Below, piece after piece: positions 51,901 through 56,577 of a DNA stretch of 64,000 nucleotides (position 1 is the first letter of the stretch; every line of letters begins with the position of its first letter). The notes below the pieces were generated by a model. That model worked only from the letters and a program-made list of their open reading frames with translations. It ran no database searches and was not told where the DNA came from. The position numbers and the translations under genes are program-made. Origin of the DNA: Siphonodentalium dalli (lineage: Eukaryota; Mollusca; Scaphopoda; Gadilida; Siphonodentaliidae); the NCBI GenBank assembly GCA_032622095.1, contig CP136062.1, positions 141,378,351 to 141,442,350 on the forward strand, read 5' to 3'.

Positions 51901-54900
51901 GTTTGGTATGCAATACGAATGAAACGGTTTTCATGAAAATAGTATATAAGTTAATAAATTTTTATACTAATGGGCCAGAATAGCCACACAATATGATCCC
52001 TCTCAGTTCCGTTTCAACGTTCTGTCCATTTCCGTTCAAAGACAGACAGAATCCCAAAAGAAGTTTTCGGCAAACATTCATGATACTGCATCCCTTAAAC
52101 TGATTTATCATGCCTCATAATGTACTGGGACAACCAGAATATGACATTTAGTTATCAGTTGATTAAGTAGCATCTTTAATAACCAAGTGAGTCACAATTT
52201 GCAACCTTTTCGGAACAGCTTGTAATAATATTCGGAATAAATATGACAAATCAATATTTGGTTGCCATTTTGCAAGCCATCTTGAGTAATTTTTTCTAAA
52301 ACACCTCAGTGTCACACATTTAAGACAGATCAAAAATAAAAATCACATTTGATACCAAAGATAGTTCCATTTTACTTGAAAAAATGTTATTATTTTCCCG
52401 ATTTTTATGCCAAGTTTGTGATAACAAAAAATCCCATAATTCTGGTAATTTCAGGGGTTAAAATGGTAAAAATTAATAAAGGTGCATCATAAATGTTAGT
52501 ATTCAATATATATAAGACAGAATAGTCAATTTTATTCATCAACCACAACTTATAAGCAGTTGCACGGCACGCTGGTGCAATATTTACCAGTTTTCATATT
52601 GTGGCCGCCATTTTGGCAGCCATTGTGAGCCAAAGTGACAATTTTGATACCATTGAGTCGGAATATTCATAAGAAATAGAATGCATCACTTACATTACAC
52701 AGTCCTGTTCATATTTGATGAAATATGACTAGAATTCCAAATTGTGATTGTTTTGTGAAATGTTATACCGCGTTCTGTAAACTCGATTTTTTGAATGATC
52801 GGAAGGGGTGGGGACCCAACTTATGGCTTAATTTATTTCCCCAATGGTCTGTTAACCTGGAAAATACAAAATAGAGTCACAATTCTCACCAGTTCCAAAC
52901 TGCAGAAACTTATCTTAAAGATATCAGTAAAAAAACGTAACATGTTCCACTTCCGGTCGCCATCTTGGGCGCCATCTTGGGCGGTGAGTTCCAATTTTGG
53001 CATAAGAAGGTAGCGTTATGTCTTAGCTTCACAAAAATGTATACTTATGTATACATATGACACGATGTTATCACTATAATTGCATCAAATTGCAACAAAC
53101 TGACTTAACGGTAAATGGCAGCCATATTGGATGCCATCTTGAATTACAAAAAATGCTCAAAGCGGATTTTAGCGGATTTTGGATATGTTATAGAGGAGAT
53201 CTTCCTCTTCATAATGATATATAAACCAATTTAGTCCGAATTTATTCTAGGTTGACCAGACTAGTAGCCAAACATCTGTTTGTTAAGAATGTTTCTGTTT
53301 GATTGTCTCCCAAGCTTCACCATGGAAGTTATATGTACATCAACTTTCTATTTAAAAAGATATATATTCCAACAAATCCCTGGTATCTTCATCCATCATC
53401 CTAATATGATTAAAGGGACCCAAAGTACTCACAATGGGTAAATGTGCAAAAGTTTGTAAAAACATCACCACTAGGAAGAACGTGGAGAAATAGATAAACT
53501 TTTGTTCTTATGTTCATTATTGATAGAATTGTAATAACAATATTTTGCATGCTGAAACCTGTTACAGTGATTTACAGTGATTTGTCAACAAACATTGCTA
53601 ATAAGTCTTGATTAAACTTTTGTATCTTATTCGAATACCGGTAATTGGACTTTTATTTGTAATTGCACTGTAACAGTAATGTTTTCATAACATTGGTTTT
53701 GATATGTGAAATCTCATTTATTGGAGAGTTATTAATAATGAAAATAAGAACAAAATTTCATGTACTTGTTGATGATAGTTGTTTAACAGACTTTTATACA
53801 ATTTATATGTTATTTTTCATGAACCAACTTCGAAGGCCTTGAGCCCCTTTAAACCATAAAATTTCCAACTTCAATAATTAATGCCACTCTCTTTCTTTGT
53901 TCCCTATACAGTTTTGTATCCTTGGTCGCCAAGAGATTTGCAGAAAGCAAGGGCAATCATGCAATATAACTTGGCTACAGCTCATGCCATCCGTGGAGAA
54001 TATGACAAGGCCATGGCCAATCTTGGAGAAGTAAGTTTTAAACCTAGCATTATAAGGATGTCCGTTTGAAGTATGTGGTGCTTCTTTATAATTAAAGGTA
54101 CTCAATCTGATTCGATGGTCCCCATATAATCAGATAACAACAACAACAACATTTTAGAAATGCCACTTCAGTTATCAGAATCGATTAATTGTCCAAAAAT
54201 AATGCTAACCTCTGTCAACTATAGTATAAAATTGCCCGAAATGTGTTATTTATCAACATGTTGTTCAATGAAATTTGGCCTTATTATCAGCAGAAAGCCT
54301 CTTGATTTTAGATTTATGCATCTTCATCTGCAATTTGGTCCGAGACCATTGGCTCGTCGACTGTTTACTGGGCCACTAATAATTCTCTATGGTGAAAAAT
54401 AATAGTTTTCAAAAATCGATATCTAATAACTCTGAGCTTTGATGGTGGGTTCCTCGACTCGAACCAAATATTTTTTAACCCGAATCCAAATAAATAGTAA
54501 TTGAGGGGCGCTTAATCGGTTATTCATCTTTAAGATTATTATTAGGAAGTGAATAAAATAAATTGAGAATAGATAGATTGGTCAACTCAAGATGCTTATG
54601 AACTCAGAGCATTCTCACTACTGTTTTGTCATTAATGACATATTGTTCAGGTATGTGAAACTGATAAGTTAGTACTCAGGTGCTATGCAAATGAGGGAAT
54701 GTAGCATTCTACTAACATTGGGAAAACTCAAATAGACCATCCCACTCCATAGAAATCATCATCTGAACTATGCTTAATTGTAAATATTTACATCTCGATT
54801 CAGGACGCAACAATCGGCGATAAAAAACTAACGCAAAGATATTGCCATCGAGAGTCATTGCATTTAATTAATATATAAGAATGATGTTGTGTGTTGTAAA

Positions 54901-56028
54901 TTTGGATTAATATTTGTAAAAATAACTACGTTGAGCGAGATTATTCTCCATTTCTATTTGATCACCCAACTGGAGGAGTGTTTCACATCACTTTAATATA
55001 CTGCCCGCAATTGTAGAAGTAGACCATTTCATATATTTTCATGAGTGTTAGTTTAAGTATTTTGATAAAATACATTTCTCAATCTGTTTGTCTATTCCTT
55101 TTGTAACGGTCATTGGTAGAAACAATATCAGTCAGACAATCAGTTTGTAAACCTAGGTGCACTTCTGTAATTTTATTTGATATCATAGGATCTCATTAAT
55201 AGATACTGCTTGTTTATTTTTTCAGAGTTCAAAGTTCATAGGAACACCTTTGCCATGCCAGATGTACCTATTGAAGCTCTTTCTAGATTTGATAGAAGGT
55301 ATTGAGATCATATTTTTGCAATCCGCTCGATTATTTTTTCTTGATCGATAACTACCCTGAAATATTCTCATGACCAGAATGCCTGGAAGTTATTGCTAAA
55401 GTTGTCAAATTGTTGTTACATTCGGTACACTAATGTTACCAACCACTCTAAGCTCCCAGGGCCCCCAGTGGCTCAGTTGGTTAAGGTGCATGTCCCATAT
55501 CTGTAATAGATAACTTGTGTTGGGTAAACAATTATAGGAATATTATAACCTAAGTATAGTACTTTTTGCTAAAATTTTCCCTTTGACACATTCCCCTGTC
55601 TGATTCACAGATTACTGACTACATCACCTGTATATCTCCATTGAAATAAACCAACAGGGGAGGATAAATAAAGACTATATTTGCCAGCTAACACTAACCC
55701 ATAGTGAACCATTTGGAAGAATTATTCTCTTCAAGGATATACACATTGACAATTATTGCCTTATTCTTAAAGATGTCAAAGTGGACATCGCTAAAAGTTA
55801 CATGTTTAATTTTGGGGAAAGCGTGATTCAACTTTTAGCAAGTTCTCTGTATAAACTAAATTGATAATCCTCCCAGTATCAATCTTATATATTTTATAAT
55901 TATCTATTTTAGGTCGTAGGAAGCTAGCCCAGGTGCTAATCAAGGAGCATTTTGGTCATGTGACACCAAATCGAGTTGAGTTCAAGAATTCTAAACCTGG
56001 AGGTTGGAATGAGGCACCTCCACAATGA
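9690..56028 (+). CDS. CNOT10: CNOT10, CCR4-NOT transcription complex subunit 10 (16 coding exons)
   Basis: CNOT10 is a scaffold-type subunit of the cytoplasmic CCR4-NOT complex, the main mRNA deadenylase. In known systems it binds CNOT11 and docks on the N-terminal part of CNOT1. The coding exons are 9690-9962, 12506-12656, 14533-14594, 27338-27502, 29591-29674, 30549-30801, 31368-31567, 35765-35880, 40159-40287, 41714-41791, 43085-43198, 44133-44263, 46749-46823, 53912-54030, 55226-55298 and 55913-56028. All junctions are GT-AG, phases match, and the sum is 2139 nt: 712 residues plus TGA, close to human CNOT10 (744). Signature blocks in vertebrate order include [96 protein letters not shown] and [12 protein letters not shown], forming TPR-like helical pairs. 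The start was chosen at the first of two adjacent ATGs because it opens the conserved N-terminal block. Introns total about 44 kb and are filled with repeats. Confidence 0.97.
10124..10525. repeat. Interspersed repeat (acgtggctagcc family), copy 1, intron 1
   Basis: This stretch is matched by 15990-17515, for example ggtctatttggcct, cccaatcacagacct and the recurring agccacata motif. Copy 1 is uninterrupted at ctataattcctacatg (about 10355-10370), which is where copy 2 carries a large insertion. It therefore shows the pre-insertion sequence. Confidence 0.75.
10526..11637. mobile_element. Degenerate pearl/HINE-like repeats with an inserted R1 MITE fragment, intron 1
   Basis: The phrases gataactttaacaaac, ttttcaccagagttaa and a terminal gggggtatgtctagcac followed by tttcttgttttt match the interior and 3' end of the HINE-like elements elsewhere in the window. 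A right-half copy of the R1 element (about 10700-10897, ending caaccaaggccatctgtg) interrupts it. Decayed, non-coding. Confidence 0.55.
11671..12170. mobile_element. 500-bp MITE with TIR aagtagtgttca, copy 1
   Basis: The ends aagtagtgttcagac and ttcgaatgctactt are imperfect inverse repeats flanked by TA. The interior has ctgcgatgcgtac, repeated ataccatatatggc, and tttcttgttttca. A second copy at 58772-59577 has better-preserved termini, and a fragment lies at 40388-40620. Confidence 0.75.
12506..12656 (+). CDS. CNOT10: CNOT10 exon 2 (residues 92-142)
   Basis: It encodes the strongly conserved block [19 protein letters not shown] and the following helix. Acceptor tgatttacag; donor gtgagt after one base of codon 142. 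The acceptor and phase fit exons 1 and 3. Confidence 0.96.
12683..13082. mobile_element. CCCTTTACCC MITE (TTAA target), intron 2
   Basis: The termini ccctttacccaaca and tgttgggtaaaggg are flanked by ttaa. It carries the palindromic core seen at 4086 twice (12834-12905 and 12985-13055), separated by an AT-rich spacer. It lies only 26 bp past the exon 2 splice donor. Confidence 0.88.
13503..13921 (+). mobile_element. TATACCCCC HINE-like element, 3'-truncated, intron 2
   Basis: A 5' hairpin tatacccccactttcgaag / aaaatggggggtata is followed by a gtccgtccgtcc microsatellite and core repeats (aactatgaaccgatttca twice). The match to the copy at 16727 stops at about 13921, so the 3' end is lost. Confidence 0.8.
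14275..14460 (+). mobile_element. Fragment of the 'tagctcaac' HINE-like family, intron 2
   Basis: It shares tttttagctcaac, a short GTCY microsatellite, catcaccaaacttcatatgg and ggtgacctctagatgg with the longer copies at 36514 and 39142. A (T)ACATGTAT-rich stretch follows, up to the exon 3 acceptor. Confidence 0.65.
14533..14594 (+). CDS. CNOT10: CNOT10 exon 3 (residues 142-162)
   Basis: A 62-nt micro-exon encoding [20 protein letters not shown]. Acceptor atttttcag; donor gtcagt in phase 0. It restores the reading frame between exons 2 and 4 and matches the family's ExxxxxxxxxLLxxLYxxTYQ block. Confidence 0.95.
14595..15864. other. Start of intron 3, no recognised features
   Basis: AT-rich intronic sequence. 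It includes tatatcgcgatatgactaaa near 15327, a motif seen again near 26357, but I could not define a boundary. No coding signal. Confidence 0.5.
16276..17341 (+). mobile_element. TATACCCCC HINE-like element with complete 3' end
   Basis: There are two heads, at 16276 and 16727. The second is followed by a GTCC microsatellite, core repeats and a 3' hairpin gcactcgagtgc at 17318-17329, ending in cacctcttgtt. The sequence ctataatt / cctacatg that flanks it is continuous in the copy at 10355, so both borders are defined. A MITE-1 copy (16479-16726) separates the two heads. Confidence 0.8.
16479..16726. mobile_element. MITE-1 copy 2, rearranged
   Basis: The left end cagtaataccctgaataatc follows TA. 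A full palindrome is present, but the right terminus is replaced by a second partial right arm that runs directly into the next TATACCCCC head. Confidence 0.75.
17781..18177. other. AT-rich intronic spacer before the palindrome array
   Basis: It contains long A and T runs and no recognised repeat or gene. Confidence 0.4.
18178..19735. repeat. Array of about 93-bp perfect-stem palindromes with spacers
   Basis: Hairpins at 18200-18292, 18478-18570, 18667-18734 (left arm lost), 18936-19028 and 19150-19621 (split by an insertion) all have arms gcagaatgaggtcc..ccagagggtgaattta and the inverse. Two spacers alternate: one with gaagtatctatagtatc, one with gacagacacactatcac. The loop-proximal part is asymmetric and flips between copies: hairpins 1 and 3 read ctatcccgca, while 2, 4 and 5 read gctagccc first. 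Non-coding. Confidence 0.85.
19195..19569 (-). mobile_element. 5'-truncated LINE/SINE 3' tail inserted in a palindrome
   Basis: Read on the minus strand it ends aataaaatatgttcaaac followed by aaacaaaa, a typical retrotransposon 3' end with polyadenylation signal. It splits the fifth palindrome and is flanked by ccgc on both sides (19191-19194, 19570-19573), a plausible 4-bp target duplication. Confidence 0.75.
20556..25519 (+). mobile_element. DIRS-like retroelement (inverted terminal repeats plus internal complementary region), apparently non-coding
   Basis: The left terminal repeat (20556-20738) starts tatctccgtcaaagg and continues tatcttgcccactgaac. The right one (25316-25519) is its inverse, with only two mismatches seen over about 170 bp, plus a distinct outer tail (cttctaggagatatat through aaaatattg). 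At 25154-25252 an internal block joins the inverse of the left end (cctttgacggagata) directly to the inverse of the right tail (caatattttcctaaataag). This circular-junction arrangement is the hallmark of DIRS1-type tyrosine-recombinase retrotransposons, and its position next to the right repeat implies + orientation. The length, 4964 bp, is normal for the group. However, the interior shows no recognisable GAG, reverse transcriptase, methylase or recombinase frame. Confidence 0.65.
21779..23067. repeat. Diverged direct repeat inside the DIRS-like element
   Basis: About 150 bp beginning ttggcgtaattagc at 21781 recurs at 22918, sharing cgggttggggctaccca, aacccatt and ctggactatcga. The two copies are about 1.14 kb apart in a locally GC- and CpG-rich interior. 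No frame is conserved between them. Confidence 0.7.
25831..26767. other. Intron 3 stretch without recognised features
   Basis: I see no coding or repeat structure apart from the tatcgcgatatgactaaata motif near 26360 shared with 15327. Confidence 0.5.
26768..27228. mobile_element. CCCTT-type MITE (TTAA target), right end degraded, intron 3
   Basis: The left end is ttaacccttccataatggga, followed by the conserved palindrome core at 26816-26886, a 280-bp A/T-only filler and a second core half (aagagaatgcattggcac). The right end (gcagctcccgtcatgaaa) lacks the final agggttaa. It lies 110 bp before exon 4. Confidence 0.75.
27338..27502 (+). CDS. CNOT10: CNOT10 exon 4 (residues 163-217)
   Basis: It encodes [18 protein letters not shown], then a low-complexity Ser/Asn/Asp/Glu-rich linker and SWRSRLSV. 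Vertebrate CNOT10 has a similar Asn/Gly/Lys-rich disordered linker here. Acceptor cctttcacag; donor gtaaaa, phase 0. Confidence 0.92.
27565..28493. mobile_element. Pogo/Tigger-like non-autonomous element, copy A (3'-truncated), intron 4
   Basis: It starts cagtaaaacctctccaaact after TA and contains ctgtttggttttgagagatg and ttcggtttatagaaaat, all matching copy B at 56578. CAGT-starting TIRs with TA targets are typical of pogo/Tigger elements. The homology stops at the ttaa where the R1 element begins. Confidence 0.7.
28494..29076. mobile_element. R1 MITE, copy 1 (TTAA), intron 4
   Basis: The inverse ends are ttaaagatacggatggcctt and aaggccatccatgcctttaa. The interior includes aaaatagtcacatc, cttataccaataataaatat and attatttctaaattat-like stretches shared with 38428-39068. 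Non-coding. Confidence 0.75.
29298..29492. mobile_element. MITE-1 copy 3, uninterrupted, intron 4
   Basis: 195 bp between TA dinucleotides. The ends cagtaatgccctaaataatc and its inverse are almost perfect. It serves as the reference empty site for the insertions seen in copies at 8921 and 46844. Confidence 0.9.
29591..29674 (+). CDS. CNOT10: CNOT10 exon 5 (residues 218-245)
   Basis: 28 codons encoding [17 protein letters not shown], the counterpart of the conserved KSLKACKREIKSVMN motif of vertebrate CNOT10. Acceptor ttccacag; donor gtaagt; both ends phase 0. Confidence 0.96.
30096..30490. repeat. Two adjoining foldbacks in intron 5
   Basis: The first (30096-30235) pairs ttattgtggtcgattgatgg with its inverse ccgtcaatccaccacaataa around a short loop and includes tgttcaacc / ggttgaaca. 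The second uses tatgttctgcc (30238) and ggcagaacata (30473) as ends of a 250-bp piece. Non-coding. Confidence 0.7.
30549..30801 (+). CDS. CNOT10: CNOT10 exon 6 (residues 246-330)
   Basis: The largest internal exon. It encodes [15 protein letters not shown] and [20 protein letters not shown], canonical TPR helices and among the best conserved parts of the family. Acceptor ctttgcag; donor gtaaga after one base. Confidence 0.97.
30985..31170 (+). mobile_element. 'tagctc' HINE-like fragment in intron 6
   Basis: It shares gtttgagctattgccatgg, ccctacaggcca and atcaccaaacttcatatgg with the copies at 36514 and 39142. It occupies most of this short intron. Confidence 0.7.
31368..31567 (+). CDS. CNOT10: CNOT10 exon 7 (residues 330-396)
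   Basis: It encodes [20 protein letters not shown] and [16 protein letters not shown], the most conserved TPR segment of CNOT10. Acceptor cttacag; donor gtaagt, phase 0. Confidence 0.97.
31692..31806. repeat. Hairpin in intron 7
   Basis: ataagaaatgactggaagat pairs with atcttccattcatttcttat. The central stem is tttgactggcagagt / actctgccggtcaaa. Confidence 0.75.
31807..33418. other. Intron 7 stretch without recognised features
   Basis: Unique-looking intronic sequence with short spurious frames only. It has one A-run followed by a GC-richer patch near 32200-32260. Confidence 0.45.
33419..34551 (+). mobile_element. HINE/pearl-like element with about 174-bp tandem cores, intron 7
   Basis: The head hairpin is taccccctttt / aaaaggggggta, followed by a GTCC-rich microsatellite. 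At least five tandem units start near 33531, 33714, 33878, 34052 and 34226, each with ttccattctagagttattca and ttcgtctggtgtctgttc. The tail is gagggggtatgcaccgg ending catctcttgtt. The long apparent frame at 33826-34311 is just this repeat read in frame. Confidence 0.85.
34552..35764. other. Rest of intron 7 with a local duplication
   Basis: Two diverged copies of a ~130-bp segment (attatctcccttg, aactctcttcca, cagctacttttgctagacaa) lie at 34990-35110 and 35116-35240. The second contains a doubled gcttcccagttacagatacc. No gene. Confidence 0.6.
35765..35880 (+). CDS. CNOT10: CNOT10 exon 8 (residues 397-435)
   Basis: It encodes [16 protein letters not shown], matching the GQGYHRKIVL region of vertebrate CNOT10, in a flexible linker between TPR blocks. 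The acceptor is tttctttag after a T-rich tract; donor gtatgt after two bases of a codon. Confidence 0.93.
36514..37602 (+). mobile_element. 'tagctcaac' HINE-like element, intron 8
   Basis: The head tttagctcaactttactttg / taaagtttgagct folds on itself. A (GT)n microsatellite and four or five degenerate core units follow, with ggatcatcatgaaattt, acatgtagatgggaacga and cagcggccatcttggat. The tail is ccaagttgagctacagtg. Non-coding. Confidence 0.75.
37603..38427. other. Intron 8 stretch without recognised features
   Basis: AT-rich, no gene, no clear repeat border. Confidence 0.45.
38428..39068. mobile_element. R1 MITE, copy 2, intron 8
   Basis: The ends are ttaaagatacgggtggcctt and aaggccgtccctttaa. 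Internal stretches such as aaaatagtcacatc and cataaatatcgcata match copy 1 at 28494. Confidence 0.75.
39142..39875 (+). mobile_element. 'tagctcaac' HINE-like element, second copy, intron 8
   Basis: It has a tttttagctcaaca head, repeated ccgccagc..gccat phrases, and a ccaagttgagctacactg tail, the same layout as 36514-37602 but without a clear microsatellite. Confidence 0.7.
40159..40287 (+). CDS. CNOT10: CNOT10 exon 9 (residues 435-478)
   Basis: It encodes [19 protein letters not shown], the family's (A/S)xEFAxxCLRNALLLLP block, then a Ser/Asn/Asp-rich linker. Acceptor catttcag; donor gtgagt. Confidence 0.96.
40388..41713. other. Intron 9: MITE fragment plus unrecognised sequence
   Basis: 40388-40620 matches the interior of the aagtagtgttca MITE (cattaacacgaaggcattta, tttcttgttttcaatt). 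Within the rest, atgtggcaataaagagtgttta-like phrases occur twice (near 40733 and 40955), suggesting a local duplication. No gene. Confidence 0.5.
41714..41791 (+). CDS. CNOT10: CNOT10 exon 10 (residues 478-504)
   Basis: It encodes [20 protein letters not shown], matching the APPSSPLRxxExxNL motif of vertebrate CNOT10. Acceptor atatttcag; donor gtatgt. Confidence 0.96.
41792..43075 (+). mobile_element. HINE-like element nested in another, filling intron 10
   Basis: The inner element runs from a hairpin head (gcccccgacttg / aagtcggggggt) at 41926, through a GTCC-rich microsatellite and irregular core repeats (aacattttgcattattgttc three times), to acagcgtacctcttgtt near 42983. Outside it, an outer element begins just after the exon 10 donor and ends ggggaatgccagcacccgaa then ctaacctctttt, 10 bp before the exon 11 acceptor. 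Confidence 0.75.
43085..43198 (+). CDS. CNOT10: CNOT10 exon 11 (residues 504-542)
   Basis: It encodes [20 protein letters not shown] and [16 protein letters not shown], matching the CSILACSAYVALxLGD block of CNOT10. Acceptor gctcttttcag; donor gtgagt. Confidence 0.96.
43409..43812. repeat. Foldback with about 110-bp arms, intron 11
   Basis: gtataaaataataaatatga, then agacccctgtc, then tctatcaatt in the left arm (to 43520) are answered in inverse order at 43700-43812. The loop is about 180 bp. Probably a foldback MITE. Confidence 0.75.
44133..44263 (+). CDS. CNOT10: CNOT10 exon 12 (residues 542-586)
   Basis: It encodes [20 protein letters not shown], matching [20 protein letters not shown] of the vertebrate protein, and a following [11 protein letters not shown]. 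Acceptor tttatttgtag; donor gtatgt after one base. Confidence 0.97.
44264..44890. other. Start of intron 12, no recognised features
   Basis: There is one phrase (acagatggccataactcttg, near 44777) of the kind seen in HINE cores. Otherwise unremarkable. Confidence 0.4.
44892..46150 (+). mobile_element. HINE/pearl-like element with six about 160-bp tandem units, intron 12
   Basis: The microsatellite is (GGCGGACG)n with variants. Six units begin ctcgttagcgcgataactt near 45120, 45261, 45420, 45581, 45740 and 45902, each with gacgagttcgaaaacc and tagagttatggcccttaa. The tail is tttggcggtaagccaccg ending gccacctcttgttttc. Confidence 0.85.
46450..46600. mobile_element. CCCTTCCATGAC MITE fragment, intron 12
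   Basis: cagcccttccatgactggag is followed by the palindrome core at 46496-46567. The right end is missing. Confidence 0.65.
46749..46823 (+). CDS. CNOT10: CNOT10 exon 13 (residues 586-611)
   Basis: 25 codons of Lys/Asp/Glu-rich linker ([20 protein letters not shown]). The charged composition and position match the variable linker before the last TPR block. Acceptor acttatag; donor gtaaat. Similarity alone would not identify it; phase continuity with exons 12 and 14 does. It could be skipped in some transcripts, but its 75 nt keep the frame either way. Confidence 0.85.
46844..47430. mobile_element. MITE-1 copy 4 with an insertion, intron 13
   Basis: It starts 20 bp after the exon 13 donor. 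The left arm (cagtaatgtcctaaataatc onward) and right arm (ending ttagggcattactg, then TA) match copy 3 at 29298. The palindrome centre is interrupted at 46959-47305. Confidence 0.85.
46959..47305. mobile_element. 347-bp miniature element related to the DIRS-like termini
   Basis: The ends atttcctacaaagacac and gtgtcttatgtaggaaat are inverse repeats. Next to them are cacactgaactatgtgg at the left and gagttcagtgtgtaag at the right, resembling cccactgaactatatgg of the DIRS-like element. Inside, acggtac.aaatt, ggccacgtgat and gcggggtgggctgggaggg also echo parts of that element's terminal region. A stem of repeated aaccggaagtt / aacttccggtt fills the middle. Confidence 0.55.
47837..48370 (+). mobile_element. 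HINE-like element inserted in the left long-TIR arm
   Basis: The head is tatacgcccgtttg / aaaaacggccgtatta, then tgtccgtccgggcgtccgtc, core repeats (gataactttagttagagtga twice), and a tail gggcgtattttgcacgccc ending tagctcttttt. The opposite arm reads through this point without it (gagcattttttgtaattc in inverse), giving the empty site within a T-run. Confidence 0.85.
49540..51850. repeat. Degenerate minisatellite core (about 50-60-bp units)
   Basis: Units of the type gagtgactgtatggtcatgg plus tgtatatgtatac recur irregularly across 49540-50320 and 51000-51840. Between them is about 0.7 kb of unrelated sequence (50320-51000). The minus-strand His/Thr/Ile-rich frames at 49538-50319 are artefacts of this repeat. 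Confidence 0.75.
53912..54030 (+). CDS. CNOT10: CNOT10 exon 14 (residues 611-650)
   Basis: It encodes [20 protein letters not shown] followed by ANLGE, matching the MLFNLGSAYCLRSEYDKAR TPR of vertebrate CNOT10. Acceptor tccctatacag; donor gtaagt, phase 0. Confidence 0.97.
54600..55005. mobile_element. R2 interspersed repeat, intron 14
   Basis: It shares gaaactgataagttagta, gcattctactaacat, attcaggacgcaac and ctccatttctatttgat with 58877-59240, and part of it in inverse orientation with 59750-59965. The ends are not well defined. Confidence 0.7.
55226..55298 (+). CDS. CNOT10: CNOT10 exon 15 (residues 651-675)
   Basis: It encodes [17 protein letters not shown], the counterpart of the VPPEAILLAVYLELQNG helix near the C-terminus. 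Acceptor ttttttcag; donor gtattg after one base. Confidence 0.92.
55456..55500 (+). repeat. tRNA-like SINE head fragment, intron 15
   Basis: cccccagtggctcagttggt followed by taaggtgcatgtcc resembles a tRNA 5' half with an A box (tggctcagttgg). No B box or full cloverleaf follows, so this is a SINE fragment rather than a tRNA gene. Confidence 0.45.
55913..56028 (+). CDS. CNOT10: CNOT10 exon 16 (residues 675-712, stop TGA)
   Basis: It encodes [20 protein letters not shown] and a Pro/Gly-rich tail ending NEAPPQ. The C-terminus is poorly conserved in the family and shorter than in human, but the acceptor (tatctattttag) and phase fit. Confidence 0.92.
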
Positions 56029-56335
56029 CAATATGTTTGAACATTTCACAGAATACCCCATGATACAAGTAAAACATCTGCACCAGGAGTGTTCTGAAAT
56101 TTTAGAGACAGTTCAACAATTATTCCCATCTGAAGATACGCTTCACTGATTTGCAACCGTGGACACGCTTCACTGATCTGCACCACTGGATTTGTTTCAT
56201 GGATTTCTCTTCTTTATGGAGATTCCATTGATTCTGAATCGGAGCATATCTATTAAATGGATAATTGTTGCAGCAATTTGACCTTGTTAAATGTTCTGTA
56301 TAGAATTGAAAATTAAATACATAAATTATCACACA

Positions 56336-56341
56336 AATAAA
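56336..56341 (+). terminator. CNOT10: Polyadenylation signal of CNOT10
   Basis: AATAAA lies 308 nt after the stop codon and is followed by a T-rich stretch (aataatatttttgggtattttt). It is the first canonical signal downstream of the stop. Confidence 0.65.
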
Positions 56342-56577
56342 AATGTTCAAAATCATCTTCGCAATAATATTTTTGGGTATTTTTATTAATAGCTCATCTT
56401 AATTTATTAACCCTTTCATGACGGAAGCTGTGCTGGTGCAGCATTAAAAGATCCTGTGCCTGGTGCATTCTCTTATATATGCACTGGATTACAAGGTCAA
56501 GGTAAATACGGTTAGGCCAATGCATTCTCTTATATATGCAAGGCTCCATACAGTAGACTCGCATATACAGTAAAACC

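Larger units (their letters stand above)
47709..53263. mobile_element. 5.5-kb element with about 1.3-kb terminal inverted repeats, intron 13
   Basis: The left arm (47709-49523, minus a 0.53-kb HINE) and right arm (51969-53263) are inverse copies. Examples: tagtctggtc at both ends; taacatatccaaaatccact against the inverse at about 53165-53190; atggctgccatttccgttaa against ttaacggtaaatggcagcca; gaactgagagggatcata at the inner edges. The arms are clearly diverged. The core (49540-51968) is a degenerate minisatellite with no real gene. The layout is like Foldback/Galileo-type long-TIR elements. No target duplication was recognised. Confidence 0.8.

Noticed and set aside
55456-55500. Functional tRNA gene
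   Set aside because: Only an A-box-like 5' half is present; no anticodon stem, B box or 3' half can be folded.
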